This document shows positions 7,789 to 18,839 of a stretch of DNA of 64,000 bases, one piece after another. Position 1 is the first letter of the stretch. Each line of letters opens with the position of its first letter. The DNA is from an uncultured Gammaproteobacteria bacterium (GTDB taxonomy: Bacteria; Pseudomonadota; Gammaproteobacteria; Eutrophobiales; Eutrophobiaceae), in the NCBI GenBank assembly GCA_943788815.1, contig CALSRS010000001.1, forward strand, positions 496,001 through 560,000, given 5' to 3'. Below the pieces are notes generated by a model. The model had not been told where the DNA came from. It made no database searches and saw nothing but the letters and a program-made list of their open reading frames with translations. The translations under genes were made by a program, and so were the position numbers.

Positions 7789-7863
7789 GCCGGAATAGCT
7801 CAGTGGTAGAGCAACCGCCTTGTAAGCGGTAGGTCGTGAGTTCAAATCCCACTTCCGGCACCA
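7789..7863 (+). tRNA. tRNA-Thr (anticodon TGT)
   Basis: Full cloverleaf can be folded by eye. Acceptor GCCGGAA pairs with TTCCGGC (7853-7859). The D-arm is present, and the anticodon stem ACCGC/GCGGT closes the loop CTTGTAA with anticodon TGT. The T-loop is TTCAAAT, and the encoded CCA is at 7861-7863. It sits alone in the 317-base gap between the kinase gene and the DUF1244 gene. The rest of that gap is AT-rich with a TATAAT at 7734-7739 but no convincing -35. Confidence 0.97.
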
Positions 7864-7938
7864 TTCTTTTCTATTGTTAAGCTACTATCCTTGTATTACC
7901 GTTTCATTGTCCTAACTCTTCACTCTAACACCAGCACA

Positions 7939-8205
7939 TTACTTCTGATATTTTTCCTTCCATTGTGCGTATGGCATACCATAAATGGCTTCTCGGGCGG
8001 TATCGTTATCCATTTTGATATTATTATCCGCTGCCGCAGCCAGGTACCATTTAGCCAGACAATTCCGGCAGAACCCGGCCAGGTTCATAAGGTCAATATT
8101 TTGAAGATCTGTATTTTGCCTTAGATGCTCGACCAGCTTTCTAAATGCAGCCGACTCCAACTCAATTTGAGTTTGCTCATCCATACCATCCTCCCGACTT
8201 GACAA
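7939..8205 (-). CDS. DUF1244 family protein
   Basis: 88 residues that match the DUF1244 family over nearly their full length: AAFRKLVEHLRQNTDLQNIDLMNLAGFCRNCLAKWYLAAA, then MDNDTAREAIYGMPYAQWKEKYQ. Two cysteines (CRNC) are conserved in the family. Function is unknown; it is a small cytoplasmic, probably helical protein. No signal peptide or membrane segment is seen. It is a single gene between tRNA-Thr and the divergent L,D-transpeptidase, so context gives no clue. Confidence 0.85.
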   Translation of the reverse strand: MSSREDGMDEQTQIELESAAFRKLVEHLRQNTDLQNIDLMNLAGFCRNCLAKWYLAAAADNNIKMDNDTAREAIYGMPYAQWKEKYQK

Positions 8206-8343
8206 CTTAATCGACGAATTATACCTAAATTCTTAATATTCTTGAAATTAACCTTAAAGAAATGGTTAATTTATAGCTAAAAAATCAGAAATATGAAATG
8301 AAATATCGATTATAATCAAGAGATTGGTTAACAAGGACCAAAT

Positions 8344-8931
8344 ATGCAAACAGCTATACAATCAAAATCTTGCCGATTTCTACTTTTACTGACGTTTATC
8401 GTTTGTAACCTGAGTATCTTCAATTCCAGTGCCATTTCTAGTCCTTACTCGCTGGAAGTCTATAAAGCCAGTCAGGAACTTATAGTTAAAGACGGGGAAA
8501 AAGTAATAAAAAAATACCGGGTTGCCTCTGGTAGAGGCGGTGCAGGTACTAAACGTCAATTAGGCGATAAAATGACCCCAATAGGAACATATAAAATTCT
8601 CGAATTTAGAGATAACAGTAGATTCCATTTTTTTATGCAAATTAATTATCCAAATCCAGTTGATGCCTGGTATGGATATAAAAACAATCTTATCAATGGC
8701 AAGGAATTTAAGGACATTATTAAAGCATCAACTGATGATGAACTACCACCGCAAGACACCAAACTTGGAGGATACCTTGGCTTACACGGTATTGGTGAAA
8801 TCACAAATAAAAAATTGACTATACATGAGCGCCATGACTGGACGGAAGGATGCATTGCACTAACAAATGATGAAATTTCTGAACTTCGTCAATTTGTATC
8901 CATTGGCACCTTAATACAAATATTTGATTAA
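8344..8931 (+). CDS. L,D-transpeptidase family protein (YkuD domain)
   Basis: 195 residues with an N-terminal signal peptide or anchor (about 10-32, LLLLTFIVCNLSIF). The YkuD domain spans roughly residues 35-193. GKDMTPIGTY-like residues (DKMTPIGTYKI) lead to the active-site pair His148 (LGLHGIGE) and Cys170 in HDWTEGCIALT. The family cross-links peptidoglycan, attaches lipoproteins to it, or cleaves such links in the periplasm. The usual SRGC(I/V)R motif reads TEGCIAL here, a variant seen in the amidase or YafK-like branches, so true transpeptidase activity is not certain. The VWA-FHA gene starts 50 bases downstream and is likely co-transcribed. Confidence 0.87.
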   Translation: MQTAIQSKSCRFLLLLTFIVCNLSIFNSSAISSPYSLEVYKASQELIVKDGEKVIKKYRVASGRGGAGTKRQLGDKMTPIGTYKILEFRDNSRFHFFMQINYPNPVDAWYGYKNNLINGKEFKDIIKASTDDELPPQDTKLGGYLGLHGIGEITNKKLTIHERHDWTEGCIALTNDEISELRQFVSIGTLIQIFD

Positions 8932-8981
8932 TATATTGACTCATTTTTATTTTCACTCATTGCTCAATATTAAAAACTCCA

Positions 8982-10472
8982 GTGACCAATAGTCATAAAA
9001 TCAACGCGCTGATACTGCTAATCAGTCTTCTGTTTACCCCCCCTGCAATATCGCTGGAAATTCTTACAACAGAGATTGATCTAAATTGTTCTGAATCTGA
9101 TACCCAAATCGTTGCATGTTCATATCGTCAACTGCTTAATCAGCAGATTAGCGATATAACAGCGCGTATCCATGGGCAGGAACAGGATATTAGTATTCAT
9201 AACCGTTACCCTACAAGCGACAGTGTAACCGCCATATTGTTTGTCATAGATACCAGCGACACTGGCAGACAAAATGTCATTGAGATAAATTCAGAACAAA
9301 TTGTACAGCTAACAGGTAATTTACAAGCTCATCATATTGCAGGCCTAGCCAGTTTTGATAAAGACCTTGTTGTCAGGGCACCTATTAGTTCAAGTAGAAA
9401 TAGCATTGTAACTGCTGCCAGATCACTGGAAGCTGCTGGTCTGACAACAGAGCTATATCGTAATACCATAAAGGCAATAGAAGTCCTCGCCAGGGTTAAT
9501 GCAGATAGGAAAGTTTTATTCCTCTTTTCAGATGGTCAGGCGGAAGACAAGGCTTATTACCATGCAGACGTTATTAACGCTGCCCGACGGCATGATGTGG
9601 TTATTAATTCATTTGGATACGCAAGATCAACCCCATTGTCTGTATCACTCCAAACATTGAGACGCCTGAGTGAAGAAACCGGCGGTATGTATTTTGAATC
9701 AAATACTAATTTTGAGTTACCAAATGAAGTAATGACCCGTCCTCTAGCCAATATTGATAGAGGAGGTCAATTTATTATCAACCTGGATTCAATAAATAAT
9801 AATTCATCCCAGGAATCTGAACTCGACTTACAGTTTTTAACCTCTACACAGCCAATATCTGTAAGCATCCCTGTGAACTTGCCAATAACAGCCTATGAAC
9901 CGCAACAAGCTCTACAGACCGTATCAACACCGTTAGTAAGCCCACCACAAGCTGTAGTCACAGTGCAATCCAAAGAGCGCGAATATATCGATTACCTTCT
10001 TTGGTATGGCGTGCCCAGCGCACTAGTCGTATTGATATTACTTACTATAGCGACACTATATATGTTATTTAAAAAGGAAAGGCAGCCTAAGCCTGTCAAT
10101 GTTACCTATGCAGAAGTTAAACCACTTGCGTATTTAATCAGCCAGGACGAAAAGGCCAGTAGTTATCCAGTTACCACCACTACCTGGCGCATAGGAAGAA
10201 GTCAGGATAATGAAATGACGATAAATGACAGCTCAATTTCACGGCGACATGCAGAAATAAATCGAGAATCAAACGGTCAATTTGTTCTTTATGATCGTGG
10301 TTCAACTAACGGCGTATATGTCAATAATAAAAAAATTACCAAGAAAATTTTATCTGAAGGTGACATTATTGAAATTGGTGATTTTTTTCTAAGGTTTACA
10401 GAACACCCCAAGGATTTCCAATTCGGTGAAGATACAGCCATGCTAAAAACCAGGGCACCTAAGGTCAATTAA
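8982..10472 (+). CDS. Membrane protein with periplasmic VWA domain and cytoplasmic FHA domain
   Basis: 496 residues with a GTG start followed by a clear signal peptide (about 8-24). A von Willebrand A-like domain spans about 83-255, with a partial MIDAS motif DTSDT at 90-94 (a canonical DxSxS would end in Ser) and LFLFSDGQAEDK at 179-190. A linker leads to one membrane helix at about 339-363. The C-terminal FHA domain (about 402-472) retains GRS 405-407, SRRH 420-423 and GSTNG 440-444, the residues that bind phosphothreonine. It therefore joins an extracytoplasmic sensor-like module to a cytoplasmic phosphopeptide reader. A broken Ser/Thr kinase gene lies 1.4 kb away. The 3' end overlaps convergent tilS by eight bases. 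No specific function is known to me. Confidence 0.83.
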   Translation: MTNSHKINALILLISLLFTPPAISLEILTTEIDLNCSESDTQIVACSYRQLLNQQISDITARIHGQEQDISIHNRYPTSDSVTAILFVIDTSDTGRQNVIEINSEQIVQLTGNLQAHHIAGLASFDKDLVVRAPISSSRNSIVTAARSLEAAGLTTELYRNTIKAIEVLARVNADRKVLFLFSDGQAEDKAYYHADVINAARRHDVVINSFGYARSTPLSVSLQTLRRLSEETGGMYFESNTNFELPNEVMTRPLANIDRGGQFIINLDSINNNSSQESELDLQFLTSTQPISVSIPVNLPITAYEPQQALQTVSTPLVSPPQAVVTVQSKEREYIDYLLWYGVPSALVVLILLTIATLYMLFKKERQPKPVNVTYAEVKPLAYLISQDEKASSYPVTTTTWRIGRSQDNEMTINDSSISRRHAEINRESNGQFVLYDRGSTNGVYVNNKKITKKILSEGDIIEIGDFFLRFTEHPKDFQFGEDTAMLKTRAPKVN

Positions 10473-11823
10473 TATATTTCATCGCGTAAACTTCTTCAGC
10501 ACGATTCCATACCACCTGTAGTGTTAGTTCATCTGGCTTTGCCTGGAAATCCTCATTTATACATAATCCTGCAATCTCAACTAATGTCGTACCCATATAT
10601 ATCAGAGGAATCAGGTCTCGAAAACATGGAGGGATCCCTTTTTCCTGAAATATATTTTTCAGGGTGTGATGATGTCCTCCAAGTTTAATTTCTTCATGGC
10701 CATCTCGATAACGAATGCTTAGTTCTTTCCCATCAATTTTATGAATAGAAATTCCCATGCCAACAGCTGACCTGGTAATTATTTTCCCATATTTCAATTT
10801 ACACTCATTATCAGGATCCCACCGGATTTCATTATCAAGCTGACTCATCGATGGTAAATTTTGAGTAAGAAAAATCATATCCCTGTATCTTCTAATTTCA
10901 ACATCGTCCCATTTAATACAAGGTGATGCATCAGGGCCTGAGTGTACTATGTCTATTAATATCTGCCGAAGTATGGCGGAGCTAGGTGAACGTTGCTCTA
11001 GTGTTTTCAACCAGTATCTAATCAGATTTAATGATCTGGAATCTGATAGGTTTTTAATACAACTTTGATTTAGTGTATTGTTTGTCAAATTCATGCAACA
11101 GTCTAAATCGATTTTTGCCAACTCTTCAATCAGTTCAGTTACTTCCGTCTGAATTCGCGCAGAACGAGAAAGTGTCTTTAAAATACCAGGCCATCGTGCG
11201 TTTATAACTGGCATGATTTTATGGCGAAGATAATTTCGATCAAACCGCTCATCAGAATTTGAATCATCAATTATCCAGCTGTGGTTGAACTTATTTGCTA
11301 TTTCAGATAATTCATTGCGAGTAATATTTAAAAAAGGTCTGATGTGCCAACCTTTACCAAATTTAATATATTCGGGAATAGCAGAAAGGCCTGCAGGACC
11401 TGCTCCTCTAAATAACTGTAATAGTAATGTTTCTGCCAAATCGTCTTTATGATGAGCTGTATAAAGAATATCACCTGTGTTTAACAGTTTCTTAAGTGCA
11501 TCGTATCTTAATTTTCGCGACCACTCTTCCTGACTTTCTCCTTTAGGTGCAGCGGCATCTACATCGATTTCAATATATTTAACTTCCAATTTTTCACATA
11601 AATCAGAACAGTGTTTAGCCCATAAGCTGGATTCTTTACTTAATCCATGATTTACATGAACAGCAATTATTTTTGAATTGATATATTCCTGATTATTAAC
11701 TAGAAGATTTAATAAAACATGTGAATCCATACCTCCACTATAAGCAACATAGAGATTTTCAGCGTCAGGATAATTCTTTAGAATTGCCAAAGCATGGGAT
11801 AACAAACTGGGGCTAGTTGACAT
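10465..11823 (-). CDS. tilS: tRNA(Ile)-lysidine synthetase
   Basis: 452 residues, normal for the long proteobacterial form. The N-terminal PP-loop ATPase has SGGMDS at 29-34. VNHGLSKES and the TAHHKDDLAETLLLQLFRGAG motif follow, and then a C-terminal TilS substrate-binding domain. It modifies the wobble cytidine of the CAU anticodon of tRNA-Ile to lysidine, which is essential for AUA decoding. This is the last gene of the long minus-strand housekeeping block, 28 bases after accA, the same order as in Escherichia coli. Its stop overlaps the convergent VWA-FHA gene. Confidence 0.96.
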   Translation of the reverse strand: MSTSPSLLSHALAILKNYPDAENLYVAYSGGMDSHVLLNLLVNNQEYINSKIIAVHVNHGLSKESSLWAKHCSDLCEKLEVKYIEIDVDAAAPKGESQEEWSRKLRYDALKKLLNTGDILYTAHHKDDLAETLLLQLFRGAGPAGLSAIPEYIKFGKGWHIRPFLNITRNELSEIANKFNHSWIIDDSNSDERFDRNYLRHKIMPVINARWPGILKTLSRSARIQTEVTELIEELAKIDLDCCMNLTNNTLNQSCIKNLSDSRSLNLIRYWLKTLEQRSPSSAILRQILIDIVHSGPDASPCIKWDDVEIRRYRDMIFLTQNLPSMSQLDNEIRWDPDNECKLKYGKIITRSAVGMGISIHKIDGKELSIRYRDGHEEIKLGGHHHTLKNIFQEKGIPPCFRDLIPLIYMGTTLVEIAGLCINEDFQAKPDELTLQVVWNRAEEVYAMKYIN

Positions 11824-11851
11824 GTGTCAAACCTTGAAGCGTAAAATATTA

Positions 11852-12808
11852 TTAATTTTCTATCTGAAAAATACCATAATTTCTAATACGATCCATTCTT
11901 CTTTGTACAAGATCATCAGTAGATAAATTTTTCAGTTTTGATAATTCATCTGTTAAATTTAATTTTATAGAGCTCGCTATTTCGTCATAATTTCTATGGG
12001 CACCACCAAGTGGCTCTTCAATAATATTATCTATCAACCCAGCTTCATGCAGCCGTTTTGACGTGATACCCATTGCTTCGGCGGCATCTTTTGTTTTCTC
12101 AGCACTTTTCCATAAGATAGATGCACAACCCTCAGGTGAAATTACAGAATATGTGCTGTACTGAAGCATGAAAACCGCATCTGCGACACCAATAGCCAAT
12201 GCTCCTCCTGAACCTCCTTCTCCAATAACTGTTGCAATTATTGGTGTCTCAAGATCTGACATTAATCTTAGGTTTCTAGCGATGGCCTCGCTTTGCCCTC
12301 TTTCTTCCGCACCAACACCGGGGTAAGCACCTGGGGTATCAATAAAAGTAATAATTGGGAGCTTAAACCTTTCTGCCATTTCCATAATACGCATGGCTTT
12401 TCTGTATCCCTCAGGTTTTGGCATCCCATAATTTCTATATATTCTGTCTTGCGTGTCCCTACCTTTTTGATGACCAATGACAATGACAGATTCACCATCA
12501 AGCCTGGCGATACCTGTTACTATTGCAGGATCATCAGCAAAACTTCTATCACCATGTAACTCATTAAATTCATCAAAAATCCTTTCGATATAATCAAGTG
12601 TGTAAGGTCGGTTAGCATGACGTGCAACCATTGAAATTTGCCATGAACTTAAGGAAGAAAATATTGAAGCTGTTAATTCGTTACTACGCTTTTGTAAACG
12701 CGTAATTTCTTCTCCTACATTTAGTTCAGAGTCATCATTAACATAACGAAGCGCCTCAATCTTTGCTTCGAGTTCTGCAATTGGTTGTTCAAAATCAAGA
12801 AAATTCAT
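11852..12808 (-). CDS. accA: Acetyl-CoA carboxylase carboxyltransferase subunit alpha
   Basis: 318 residues, the expected AccA length. It transfers the carboxyl group from carboxybiotin to acetyl-CoA together with AccD, the first committed step of fatty acid synthesis. Signatures are [14 protein letters not shown] at the start, [42 protein letters not shown] and [15 protein letters not shown]. The gene starts two bases after the dnaE stop, so the two are coupled. The order dnaE-accA-tilS is conserved in gammaproteobacteria. Confidence 0.98.
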   Translation of the reverse strand: MNFLDFEQPIAELEAKIEALRYVNDDSELNVGEEITRLQKRSNELTASIFSSLSSWQISMVARHANRPYTLDYIERIFDEFNELHGDRSFADDPAIVTGIARLDGESVIVIGHQKGRDTQDRIYRNYGMPKPEGYRKAMRIMEMAERFKLPIITFIDTPGAYPGVGAEERGQSEAIARNLRLMSDLETPIIATVIGEGGSGGALAIGVADAVFMLQYSTYSVISPEGCASILWKSAEKTKDAAEAMGITSKRLHEAGLIDNIIEEPLGGAHRNYDEIASSIKLNLTDELSKLKNLSTDDLVQRRMDRIRNYGIFQIEN

Positions 12809-12810
12809 TT

Positions 12811-15800
12811 TTAATTTAGACCACTAATATATTTAAATTTTGGCTTTGCTGTAAAATATTTATGCACATCCTTATAAAGCACTGACACCTTATCATTCCC
12901 CAGAATTACAGACAATTCTTCTAGAAGCTCATCGTTTATACTTACTCTCCAATCATCACCTAGAGTAATCAATCCGCTGGCCGAATCATTTTCGTATTTA
13001 ATTATAACATGGCATTTCTCGCTTTTATGATTTCGCAAGACTTCTTGAACTAATGGAAGTGTTTTCTTTACTGAATCACGATTTAGGGTTAGAGACAGTA
13101 ATCCACATAATGATCGAACTTCATCCAAATCAACCACCATGTCTGCTTTTATAGCGATTCCTGATGAATAGTAATCATCTTCAATTGCCTCTCCGACAAT
13201 TATGACTAGCTTGTCTTTTTGTAACATTGAACGATATTTCTCATAAGCTTCTGAATACAAATTCACAACCATCCTGGCGGTTTTATCATCAACTCGCAAT
13301 TCCGCCATTCTACCGCGTTGTCCTGATCGTGTTCGTATTCCTTCTAGATAACCAGCCACGCGAACAAGCCCAAGCTTTACGTCTCCTAGTGAAGATGTCG
13401 TGATTGATAGCAATTCTTTTTCATATTTTGTAATAGGGTGCCCATTCACATAAAAACCCAATGTTTCTTTCTCTGCTTTCAATCGTTCTAGTTCATTCAG
13501 ATCTTTTACATTAACAAATTCTATATTTGTACTATTATTTGATTTACTAGAGTTCGAAAGTCCTAATCCAAACAAGTCATCCTGACCTGCTGAATTATTT
13601 GATGAAAACTGATCTGCTAATTGCATTGCTTTTGTTATGTTTGCAAGCATCCCTCCTCTTCCTGGACCAAGGGAATCTGCTGCACCCGATTTAATAAGCG
13701 CATCAATTACTCTTCTGTTGGACTTGCGCGAATCTATCCTGTTACAAAATTCAAACAAGTTCTCATATACTCCATTTTGAACTCTTTGCTCAATGATATT
13801 TTCTATTGCCGCTTTTCCTACACCCTTGATTGCCCCGAGACCAAAGCGTATTGTTTTCTCATCAACCACAGTAAATTTATACTCACTTTCATTGACTGAT
13901 GGTGGAAGTAGTTCCAAATCCATACGATTAATTTCTTCTCGCATACTTACTATTTTGTCAGTATTGTCCATATCTGAGGACAAGACTGCCGCCATAAAAG
14001 CAGATGGGTAATGCGTTTTCAGCCATGCCGTCTGATAAGCAAGCAGTGCATATGCAGCAGAATGTGATTTATTAAACCCATAACCAGCAAATTTCTCCAT
14101 TAAATCAAAGATGTAGGTTGCTACTTTTTCTTCTACGCCGTTACCTACTGCGCCTTCAACAAATATATTACGTTGCTCAGCCATTTCTTCTGCTTTCTTT
14201 TTGCCCATTGCTCGGCGCAATATATCTGCGGCTCCCAGTGTATATCCCGCAAGCGTTTGAGCAATTTGCATAACCTGTTCCTGGTATAGAATAACGCCAT
14301 AGCTAGGTTTGAGAATTTCTTCGAGTGCAGGATGTGGATACTTGATAATTGCCTTGCCGTTCTTTCTATCTACAAAATCGTCAACCATACCCGACTGCAA
14401 AGGTCCCGGTCTGAATAAAGCTACAAGTGCTACCAAATCACTAAATTTATCAGGTTTCAATCGCTTAATTAATTTTTTCATTCCATCTGATTCAAGTTGA
14501 AACACTGCTGTAGTATCCATCCGTTGGATCAACTTATATGTTTCTATATCATCAAGTGGTATATCCTTAATAATAAGTTTTTTGTCATCAGATAAAATAC
14601 TATCGATATCGTTTATTGCCCAGTCGATAATGGTCAATGTTCTTAAACCTAAAAAATCAAATTTGACCAGTCCGATTGTTTCAACGTCATTCATGTCAAA
14701 CTGCGTTGAAGTGACATTAGTCCCCTGCTCGCAATATAGCGGCATGTAATTGGTTAAAGGTTCAGGCGCAATTACCAAACCACCCGCATGTTTACCCGCA
14801 TTGCGAGAAAGACCTTCCAGATTTTTGGCCATATCAATAAGTGCTTTTACGTCATCTTCTTTTTTATAACGTTGTTTTAATAATGGTTCTTCATCTAAGG
14901 CTCGTTCCAGTGTCATATTTAGATCAAATGGAACTAATTTTGCGATTTGGTCAACAAATCCATAGGGATGACTATATATTCTTCCTACATCTCGTATTAC
15001 AGCCTTAGCAGCCATTCTTCCATAGGTGATAATCTGTGACACATGGTCATGACCATATCGTTTTGCGACATATTCAATGACTTCATCGCGCCTTTCCATA
15101 CAAAAATCAACATCAAAATCAGGTAGCGAGATACGTTCTGGATTTAAAAATCGTTCGAATAACAAATCATATTCAAGAGGATCAAGCTCAGTAATTCCTA
15201 AAGCGTAGGCTACAAGTGAACCCGCACCTGATCCTCGACCAGGCCCTACTGGTATGCCCTGCTGCTTGGCCCAGGAAATAAAGTCTGCAACGATCAAAAA
15301 ATAGCCTGAATATCCCATGTTCTTTATCACTTCGATTTCAGTCGCCAGCCGTTCTTCATAGTGACTCAGTTGTTTATCACCTGCTTCAAAACTCATACTG
15401 TCTGTGATTTTCTTTAGTCCATCCTGGGCTTCTGATATTAACCAACTATCCTGGTCATGACCGTCTGGCACGGGAAAATCAGGTAAATAATAATTCCCAA
15501 ACTCAAATCCGAGATTACACCGCTGTGCAATAAGATATGTATTTTCAATTGCTTCTGGAATATCCTCAAACAGCGTGCTCATTTCGGCATGCGATTTCAT
15601 ATATTGCTCTTCAGAATAATCTTTTGGGCGACGAGGATCGTTAAGTGTATATCCATGCTGGATACAATATCTTGCTTCATGTGTTTGAAAATCAGCTTTA
15701 TTTAAAAACCTGACATCATTTGTTGCTACTACCGGTATGTCACATTCTAATGCAAGATTGATTGCTTCTTGAATGTAGATAGCTTCGCCAGGTCTATTGG

Positions 15801-16314
15801 TTCTTTGCAGCTCCAGATAGAACCTGTCCGGAAAAATCTTTTTCCACTCTTCAATATGCAGACGGGCAAGTTCCATGTCATTCCCGATTATAGCCTGACC
15901 GACATTCCCTTTTGTTGCACACGACAGTGCGATTAAACCTTCCGTATTACCTATAATCCAATCTTTCTGGACATGAGGTACACCCTGATGCTGACCATGG
16001 ATATAACTACGAGTAATTAATCGTGTCAGATTGTGATAACCCACAAGGTTTTGACATAATAAAACAAGATGGGAAAATTCCTGGGGATTATCTGTGTCAA
16101 GCAGCTTGATTTCGACACCGACAATAGATTTTATCCCGCGCTTTTCTGCCTGTTGATAAAATTTTACCAAAGAAAATAAATTACCAAACTCTGTTAATGC
16201 AATTGCTGGAAAATTACTTTCCTGGACAAAATTTAAAAGTGGTCCAATTCTAAGAATTCCGTCAACCAAGGAGTATTCTGAATGGACATGTAAATGTACA
16301 AATGTATCGCGCAT
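12811..16314 (-). CDS. dnaE: DNA polymerase III subunit alpha
   Basis: 1167 residues, typical of the DnaE1 replicative polymerase. The N-terminal PHP domain starts [15 protein letters not shown]. The polymerase core carries [19 protein letters not shown] and [20 protein letters not shown] with catalytic aspartates, then [14 protein letters not shown]. The helix-hairpin-helix region and an OB-fold ([25 protein letters not shown]) follow. It is the catalytic chain of the replicase. It lies 20 bases downstream of rnhB and two bases upstream of accA. The C-terminal tau-binding end is present, with no sign of truncation. Confidence 0.98.
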   Translation of the reverse strand: MRDTFVHLHVHSEYSLVDGILRIGPLLNFVQESNFPAIALTEFGNLFSLVKFYQQAEKRGIKSIVGVEIKLLDTDNPQEFSHLVLLCQNLVGYHNLTRLITRSYIHGQHQGVPHVQKDWIIGNTEGLIALSCATKGNVGQAIIGNDMELARLHIEEWKKIFPDRFYLELQRTNRPGEAIYIQEAINLALECDIPVVATNDVRFLNKADFQTHEARYCIQHGYTLNDPRRPKDYSEEQYMKSHAEMSTLFEDIPEAIENTYLIAQRCNLGFEFGNYYLPDFPVPDGHDQDSWLISEAQDGLKKITDSMSFEAGDKQLSHYEERLATEIEVIKNMGYSGYFLIVADFISWAKQQGIPVGPGRGSGAGSLVAYALGITELDPLEYDLLFERFLNPERISLPDFDVDFCMERRDEVIEYVAKRYGHDHVSQIITYGRMAAKAVIRDVGRIYSHPYGFVDQIAKLVPFDLNMTLERALDEEPLLKQRYKKEDDVKALIDMAKNLEGLSRNAGKHAGGLVIAPEPLTNYMPLYCEQGTNVTSTQFDMNDVETIGLVKFDFLGLRTLTIIDWAINDIDSILSDDKKLIIKDIPLDDIETYKLIQRMDTTAVFQLESDGMKKLIKRLKPDKFSDLVALVALFRPGPLQSGMVDDFVDRKNGKAIIKYPHPALEEILKPSYGVILYQEQVMQIAQTLAGYTLGAADILRRAMGKKKAEEMAEQRNIFVEGAVGNGVEEKVATYIFDLMEKFAGYGFNKSHSAAYALLAYQTAWLKTHYPSAFMAAVLSSDMDNTDKIVSMREEINRMDLELLPPSVNESEYKFTVVDEKTIRFGLGAIKGVGKAAIENIIEQRVQNGVYENLFEFCNRIDSRKSNRRVIDALIKSGAADSLGPGRGGMLANITKAMQLADQFSSNNSAGQDDLFGLGLSNSSKSNNSTNIEFVNVKDLNELERLKAEKETLGFYVNGHPITKYEKELLSITTSSLGDVKLGLVRVAGYLEGIRTRSGQRGRMAELRVDDKTARMVVNLYSEAYEKYRSMLQKDKLVIIVGEAIEDDYYSSGIAIKADMVVDLDEVRSLCGLLSLTLNRDSVKKTLPLVQEVLRNHKSEKCHVIIKYENDSASGLITLGDDWRVSINDELLEELSVILGNDKVSVLYKDVHKYFTAKPKFKYISGLN

Positions 16315-16334
16315 TTCGTATTTAATTTATATTT

Positions 16335-16928
16335 TCAATCGATAAGGCGTTGTACTGGTGAAAATGAACGCCGGTGTATTTCACATATGCCTAATTCTTC
16401 TAATGCAAATAGATGATCTTTCGTCGGGTATCCTTTATGTTTAGCAAATCCATATCCCGGATAAAGTTTATCCATTTCCTGCATTTCCTTATCCCTGGTT
16501 ACCTTTGCCAGGATTGATGCTGCACTAATTGATGGAATCTTTTTATCTCCGCCTATTATAGCATCAACTTTGCAAGACACTGTTGGACACTTATTCCCAT
16601 CGACAAGTACTAAATCAGGTATTTCCTGTAGGTTTTCTATCGCGACTTTCATCGCTAGTAGACTAGCCTGCAATATATTTATACGATCTATTTCTTCATG
16701 ATCAACTCGCCCAATAGACCAGCATATGGCATGTAACATAATTTCATCGGCCAATCTCTGGCGCACTGAAGCTGAAAGCTTTTTAGAATCTGCTAATCCA
16801 ATGATTGGAACGTCTGGATCCAAAATCACTGCAGCAGCAACTACTGGTCCCGCGAGAGGTCCTCGTCCTGCCTCATCAACACCTGCCAATTTCAATTTAT
16901 TATCCTGCAAGGAATACTGCATATTCAT
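16335..16928 (-). CDS. rnhB: Ribonuclease HII
   Basis: 197 residues, the usual RNase HII length. It removes ribonucleotides and RNA primers from RNA-DNA hybrids. LAGVDEAGRGPLAGPVVAAAV near the N-terminus carries the catalytic Asp-Glu pair; LVDGNKCP and SAASILAKVTRD complete the active site. The start overlaps the lpxB stop by four bases. The order lpxB-rnhB-dnaE is the standard gammaproteobacterial one. Confidence 0.97.
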   Translation of the reverse strand: MNMQYSLQDNKLKLAGVDEAGRGPLAGPVVAAAVILDPDVPIIGLADSKKLSASVRQRLADEIMLHAICWSIGRVDHEEIDRINILQASLLAMKVAIENLQEIPDLVLVDGNKCPTVSCKVDAIIGGDKKIPSISAASILAKVTRDKEMQEMDKLYPGYGFAKHKGYPTKDHLFALEELGICEIHRRSFSPVQRLID

Positions 16929-18061
16929 AACAAATGTTGTATCGCCACTGCTGCTTTATTATCAATACCTTGTCTAAGTTGACTGGTAATTTTGTTGAAC
17001 TCATTTATCTGCTGATGGCTTGCATCTACATTTAGTAAATTCATAATTTTGTTTGCCATTATTTCAGGAACACAATCATTTTGAATAAACTCAGGGACAA
17101 CCTCTTTGCCAGAGAGCAGGTTAGGTAAGGCTACATATTTAACTTTAATCAATAATTTAATGATTTTATAACTAAACCAATTCATTTTATACATAACTAT
17201 CATTGGTAATTGGCATAACATTGCCTCTAGAGTTATCGTGCCTGATGTCAATATTCCTGCATCAGCAGCTAACAGCACATCTTGTGTTTGGCCATTAAAT
17301 ATCTGAAAATCCGGTTTCCCATGTGAATCAATCTTCGCTGAAAACTGCTCCAAAATCATATCAATTGTTTCTTGTTTTAATACACTTGATATGAAAATCA
17401 GATCTGTATTCTGATTGTAAATACATTTCATGATCTCCAATTGCAACGGAAGTATTTTCCTGATTTCCGTATCCCTGCTACCTGGCATAATCGCGATCAC
17501 TTTCTTTGAAGGATCAATGCCAAGTTTTTTCTTTGAAACGGCTTTATCAGTTACAGACTGAAATCGATCCACAATAGGATGTCCTACATACTTTGCATTT
17601 ATCCCGTAATTCCTATAGACAGCTAATTCAAAAGGAAATAATACCAACATCAGATCAACTGCTTTTTTAATTTTTGCCAGTCTTCCCGAGCGCCATGCCC
17701 ATACCGTTGGTCCCACATAATGTACTGTTTTAATTCCAGAGCTGCGTAGATGTTCTTCCAGGGTCAGATTAAAATCCGGCGCATCTATTCCGATAAAAAG
17801 ATCAGGGGGATTGGAGATATAGTGGCGTATAAGCTTTTTTCTTATAGATAGCAGCTCAAGATAGCGACCTGCTACCTCCAACAAACCCATAACCGCCAGT
17901 TTTTCTGATGGATAAAGAATCTTACAACCTGCTGATTCCATCAATGGACCACCAATACCTTCAAAACAAATTTCAGGGTAAATTATTTTTAGTGATTCGA
18001 TAAGCTCTGAACCCAGCAAATCTCCGGAGGCTTCACCTGAGACTATACCAACCCGTAACAT
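16925..18061 (-). CDS. lpxB: Lipid-A-disaccharide synthase
   Basis: 378 residues. A GT-B-type glycosyltransferase (family GT19) of the inner membrane periphery that joins UDP-2,3-diacylglucosamine and lipid X to make the lipid A disaccharide. VGIVSGEASGDLLGSELI at the N-terminus, FIGIDAPDFN, VHYVGPTVWAWR and MPGSRDTEIRKILP are family hallmarks; GTITLEAMLCQLPMIVMYK closes the donor site. It follows lpxA after four bases and overlaps rnhB by four, inside the lipid A block. Confidence 0.97.
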   Translation of the reverse strand: MLRVGIVSGEASGDLLGSELIESLKIIYPEICFEGIGGPLMESAGCKILYPSEKLAVMGLLEVAGRYLELLSIRKKLIRHYISNPPDLFIGIDAPDFNLTLEEHLRSSGIKTVHYVGPTVWAWRSGRLAKIKKAVDLMLVLFPFELAVYRNYGINAKYVGHPIVDRFQSVTDKAVSKKKLGIDPSKKVIAIMPGSRDTEIRKILPLQLEIMKCIYNQNTDLIFISSVLKQETIDMILEQFSAKIDSHGKPDFQIFNGQTQDVLLAADAGILTSGTITLEAMLCQLPMIVMYKMNWFSYKIIKLLIKVKYVALPNLLSGKEVVPEFIQNDCVPEIMANKIMNLLNVDASHQQINEFNKITSQLRQGIDNKAAVAIQHLL

Positions 18062-18065
18062 TTAC

Positions 18066-18839
18066 TTATCTAGCTATTCCGCGTTCAGATCCCTGAATGA
18101 AATCCAGAAAATATTTTACATATTCTGAATTAGCACTAAGAGGTTTCAGTTTGTTTATTGCATCTTTCAATAACAGCCGTTCTCTGTAAACAATCCTGTA
18201 TGCTTGTCGCAGGATGTCTATCTCATCGCTATTAAAGCCATTTCTTTTCAGACCTTCTTTATTCAATCCACTAGGTTTTGCTGTGTTTCCTGAAACAGTT
18301 ATATATGGGGGAACATCTTTTACTATGACGGATGAAATTGCACTAAAGCTATTATTTCCGATTTTACAAAACTGGTGGATGCCGGTGAAGCCACCCAATG
18401 TCACCTGGTTACCAATTACAACATGACCAGCCAAGGTAGTATGGTTAGCAAATACATTTTGATTCCCAATGGCACAGTCATGTGCAATATGAACATAGGC
18501 CATTATCCAATTTTCATCTCCTATCTGTGTATTACCACCCCCACCAATAGTGCCACGATTTATTGTGCAAAACTCTCTGATTGTATTCTTGTTGCCTATA
18601 ATGAGTTTTGATTTCTCATTTATTGAGAATTTTTTGTCCTGCGGATCGTCACCTATTGAGGAAAACTGAAAAATTTTATTTTCATTACCTATTTTCGTTA
18701 GCCCATTGATAACCACATGTGATGCTATTCGAGTTCCTTTTCCTATCGATACCTCAGCTCCAATGACACTGTAAGCACCAATATCTACATCATTATCTAT
18801 TTTTGCATCAGGATGAACTATCGCAGTTTTATGGATCAA
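18066..18839 (-). CDS. lpxA: UDP-N-acetylglucosamine acyltransferase
   Basis: 257 residues forming a left-handed beta-helix of hexapeptide repeats (for example [19 protein letters not shown]). It is the first enzyme of lipid A synthesis and places the 3-hydroxyacyl chain on UDP-GlcNAc. [16 protein letters not shown] contains the catalytic histidine of the HxAHD type. A C-terminal helical domain ([12 protein letters not shown]) follows. The start overlaps the fabZ stop by four bases, showing the usual fabZ-lpxA coupling that ties fatty acid and lipid A supply. Confidence 0.98.
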   Translation of the reverse strand: MIHKTAIVHPDAKIDNDVDIGAYSVIGAEVSIGKGTRIASHVVINGLTKIGNENKIFQFSSIGDDPQDKKFSINEKSKLIIGNKNTIREFCTINRGTIGGGGNTQIGDENWIMAYVHIAHDCAIGNQNVFANHTTLAGHVVIGNQVTLGGFTGIHQFCKIGNNSFSAISSVIVKDVPPYITVSGNTAKPSGLNKEGLKRNGFNSDEIDILRQAYRIVYRERLLLKDAINKLKPLSANSEYVKYFLDFIQGSERGIAR

